Shown here: one piece after another, positions 62,602 through 64,000 of the stretch
How positions within the stretch are numbered: position 1 is the stretch's first letter
How the letters are laid out: each line of letters starts with the position of its first letter
Source: an uncultured Prochlorococcus sp.
Lineage (GTDB): Bacteria; Cyanobacteriota; Cyanobacteriia; PCC-6307; Cyanobiaceae
Reading direction: 5' to 3'
Assembly: GCA_902590775.1 (NCBI GenBank)
Contig: CACIYC010000004.1
Coordinates: 1-64,000 of the forward strand
DNA length: 64,000 bases
Program-made: the position numbers and the translations under genes
Notes under the pieces: model-generated
Told to the model about the DNA's origin: nothing
The model's input: only the letters and a program-made list of their open reading frames with translations
Database searches by the model: none

Positions 62602-63852
62602 ATGAAGATTAAATTAACAACAATTTTAAATCTAATACTTTGCTCCACCGCAGCTCTTCCTATATTTTTTGACCTAAGCAATGGTTCAATTATATTTTTG
62701 CAAGAAGTAGCACACCCAACAAATGCACCAAAAATCCCGCTTCCAATCTCATTTGCTGCTATTGCAATTCTTGTCATATGGAAATCATCTCCAATAATTA
62801 AGAATATTCTTAAGAGAAAATATCAAATAGTTCTGTCTCTCCTATCAATATTCACGGCAATCGGGTTTATCAATGATCTTCCTATAACAAGGCTTATTCA
62901 ATTAATTATACCTGCTCTATTCCTTCTTGCTTTACCATCAATAATAAGATCATCTAACTACATTACACCTTATACATTTATACTTAGCCTAGCTTCTTTT
63001 GCTTCTCTTCACTTTATTTATTATTTTAACAATAAAGACGACTTGGCCAATTTATATAATAAGTATCACATATTATATGGATATGAAATATATCATGCAA
63101 ATGTTGGCTATCCGGAAATAGTAATACTTGGCTCATCACTATGTTTTTTTATACTAGGTTCTTCAAATTTCCTTAAGAAAAAATCAATATTTGCTATCTT
63201 AGGTATATATATATTAATGTATTCTTTTCAAATAGGAAGGGCTGCTACTGGTCTTTCAATTGCAATTACTTTTACAATCTTTATATTAGTTTATACAATA
63301 AGGACTCTACTAACACTTAAACTCAACAAAAACTCACTGATTATTATAACATGGGCATCATTTTTGGTTTATATATCTAGTGGAATAATAAATACATTTT
63401 TTCACGTAATTAGAGGGAAGATACAAGATGGGCAGCAGAGTCCTAGGCTTGAGATATGGAATCAGTTTTACAATATTTTCTCAAATGACCTTTCAAAATT
63501 ACTGCTAGGAGGAGCAGCTAAAGATGTGGTCGGCCATAATTACATTATAAGCATTATTGCCTTAGTAGGGGTTTTAGGCCTAACCTTACTTGTTTACAGC
63601 TATTGGAGAATAATTAGAGACCTTTACAAGAATTATAATCTACAGAGATATCAAATGAATAATATTCAAGTATTTTCGATATTGCTAGCATTAAATGCGG
63701 TAATTATAGGAAATATAGTAAATGATTCACTCACTCAAGTATTTAATATTGTAGCAATTATTGTATATACAATCTCTATCTATACAGTACTTAATACAAA
63801 AGAAATAAGACATGGTCATTCAAATAGAAAATTACTTAATCGAAAGATATAA
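62602..63852 (+). CDS. O-antigen ligase/polymerase-like polytopic membrane protein
   Basis: 416 aa multi-TM with large loop (GGAAKDVVGHNYIISIIALVGVLG). Confidence 0.6.
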   Translation: MKIKLTTILNLILCSTAALPIFFDLSNGSIIFLQEVAHPTNAPKIPLPISFAAIAILVIWKSSPIIKNILKRKYQIVLSLLSIFTAIGFINDLPITRLIQLIIPALFLLALPSIIRSSNYITPYTFILSLASFASLHFIYYFNNKDDLANLYNKYHILYGYEIYHANVGYPEIVILGSSLCFFILGSSNFLKKKSIFAILGIYILMYSFQIGRAATGLSIAITFTIFILVYTIRTLLTLKLNKNSLIIITWASFLVYISSGIINTFFHVIRGKIQDGQQSPRLEIWNQFYNIFSNDLSKLLLGGAAKDVVGHNYIISIIALVGVLGLTLLVYSYWRIIRDLYKNYNLQRYQMNNIQVFSILLALNAVIIGNIVNDSLTQVFNIVAIIVYTISIYTVLNTKEIRHGHSNRKLLNRKI

Positions 63853-64000
63853 ATAAAGACCTATATACTAGAAAATTTTTCTATGAGTTTCTATATTAGA
63901 ATAATATTACTTGGCGTTAACTATAGATAAACATGAAATTAAAAAGGTTTAATTCATTGGTTCCAACCTTTTTAACAATATACTTGTGGATAAAAGGAAA

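Noticed and set aside
1-64000. tRNA, rRNA, CRISPR, transposase or prophage structural genes
   Set aside because: Scanned by eye for T-loop consensus, regular repeats and transposase motifs; none found (small or divergent RNAs could be missed)

Overview
AT-rich, densely packed cyanobacterial chromosome segment. Gene content (several tandem pcb Chl a/b antenna genes, psbD/psbC, petM, ycf4, ycf39, hli, NTRC, a MIF homologue) points to Prochlorococcus, probably a low-light-adapted lineage because of the multiple pcb genes; this assignment is inferred from content, not from a search. The left end (1-4700) is a duplicated array in which minus-strand pcb genes alternate with plus-strand copies of a tiny membrane-protein family (core MIDxxHxxDFATQLPHPSDIGxxKPSGGF). 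One copy is a decayed remnant and one 55-aa copy is absent from the ORF track. I regard this as the best candidate for an undescribed system. Positions 5000-35000 are accessory-like: many small hypothetical proteins mixed with purT, an ABC-F ATPase, an NRAMP-like transporter lacking the canonical motifs, MIF, a desaturase, a deoxyribosyltransferase/PRTase pair, a rhomboid, a glutathione peroxidase, and several gene-poor gaps. Positions 36000-64000 are mostly core genes (ychF, polA, cysS, dxr, pntAB, NTRC, ycf39, petM, ilvH, ycf4, psbDC, maf, cobQ). No tRNA, rRNA, CRISPR array or transposase was recognised. All homology calls come from reading the translations; no database search was run.
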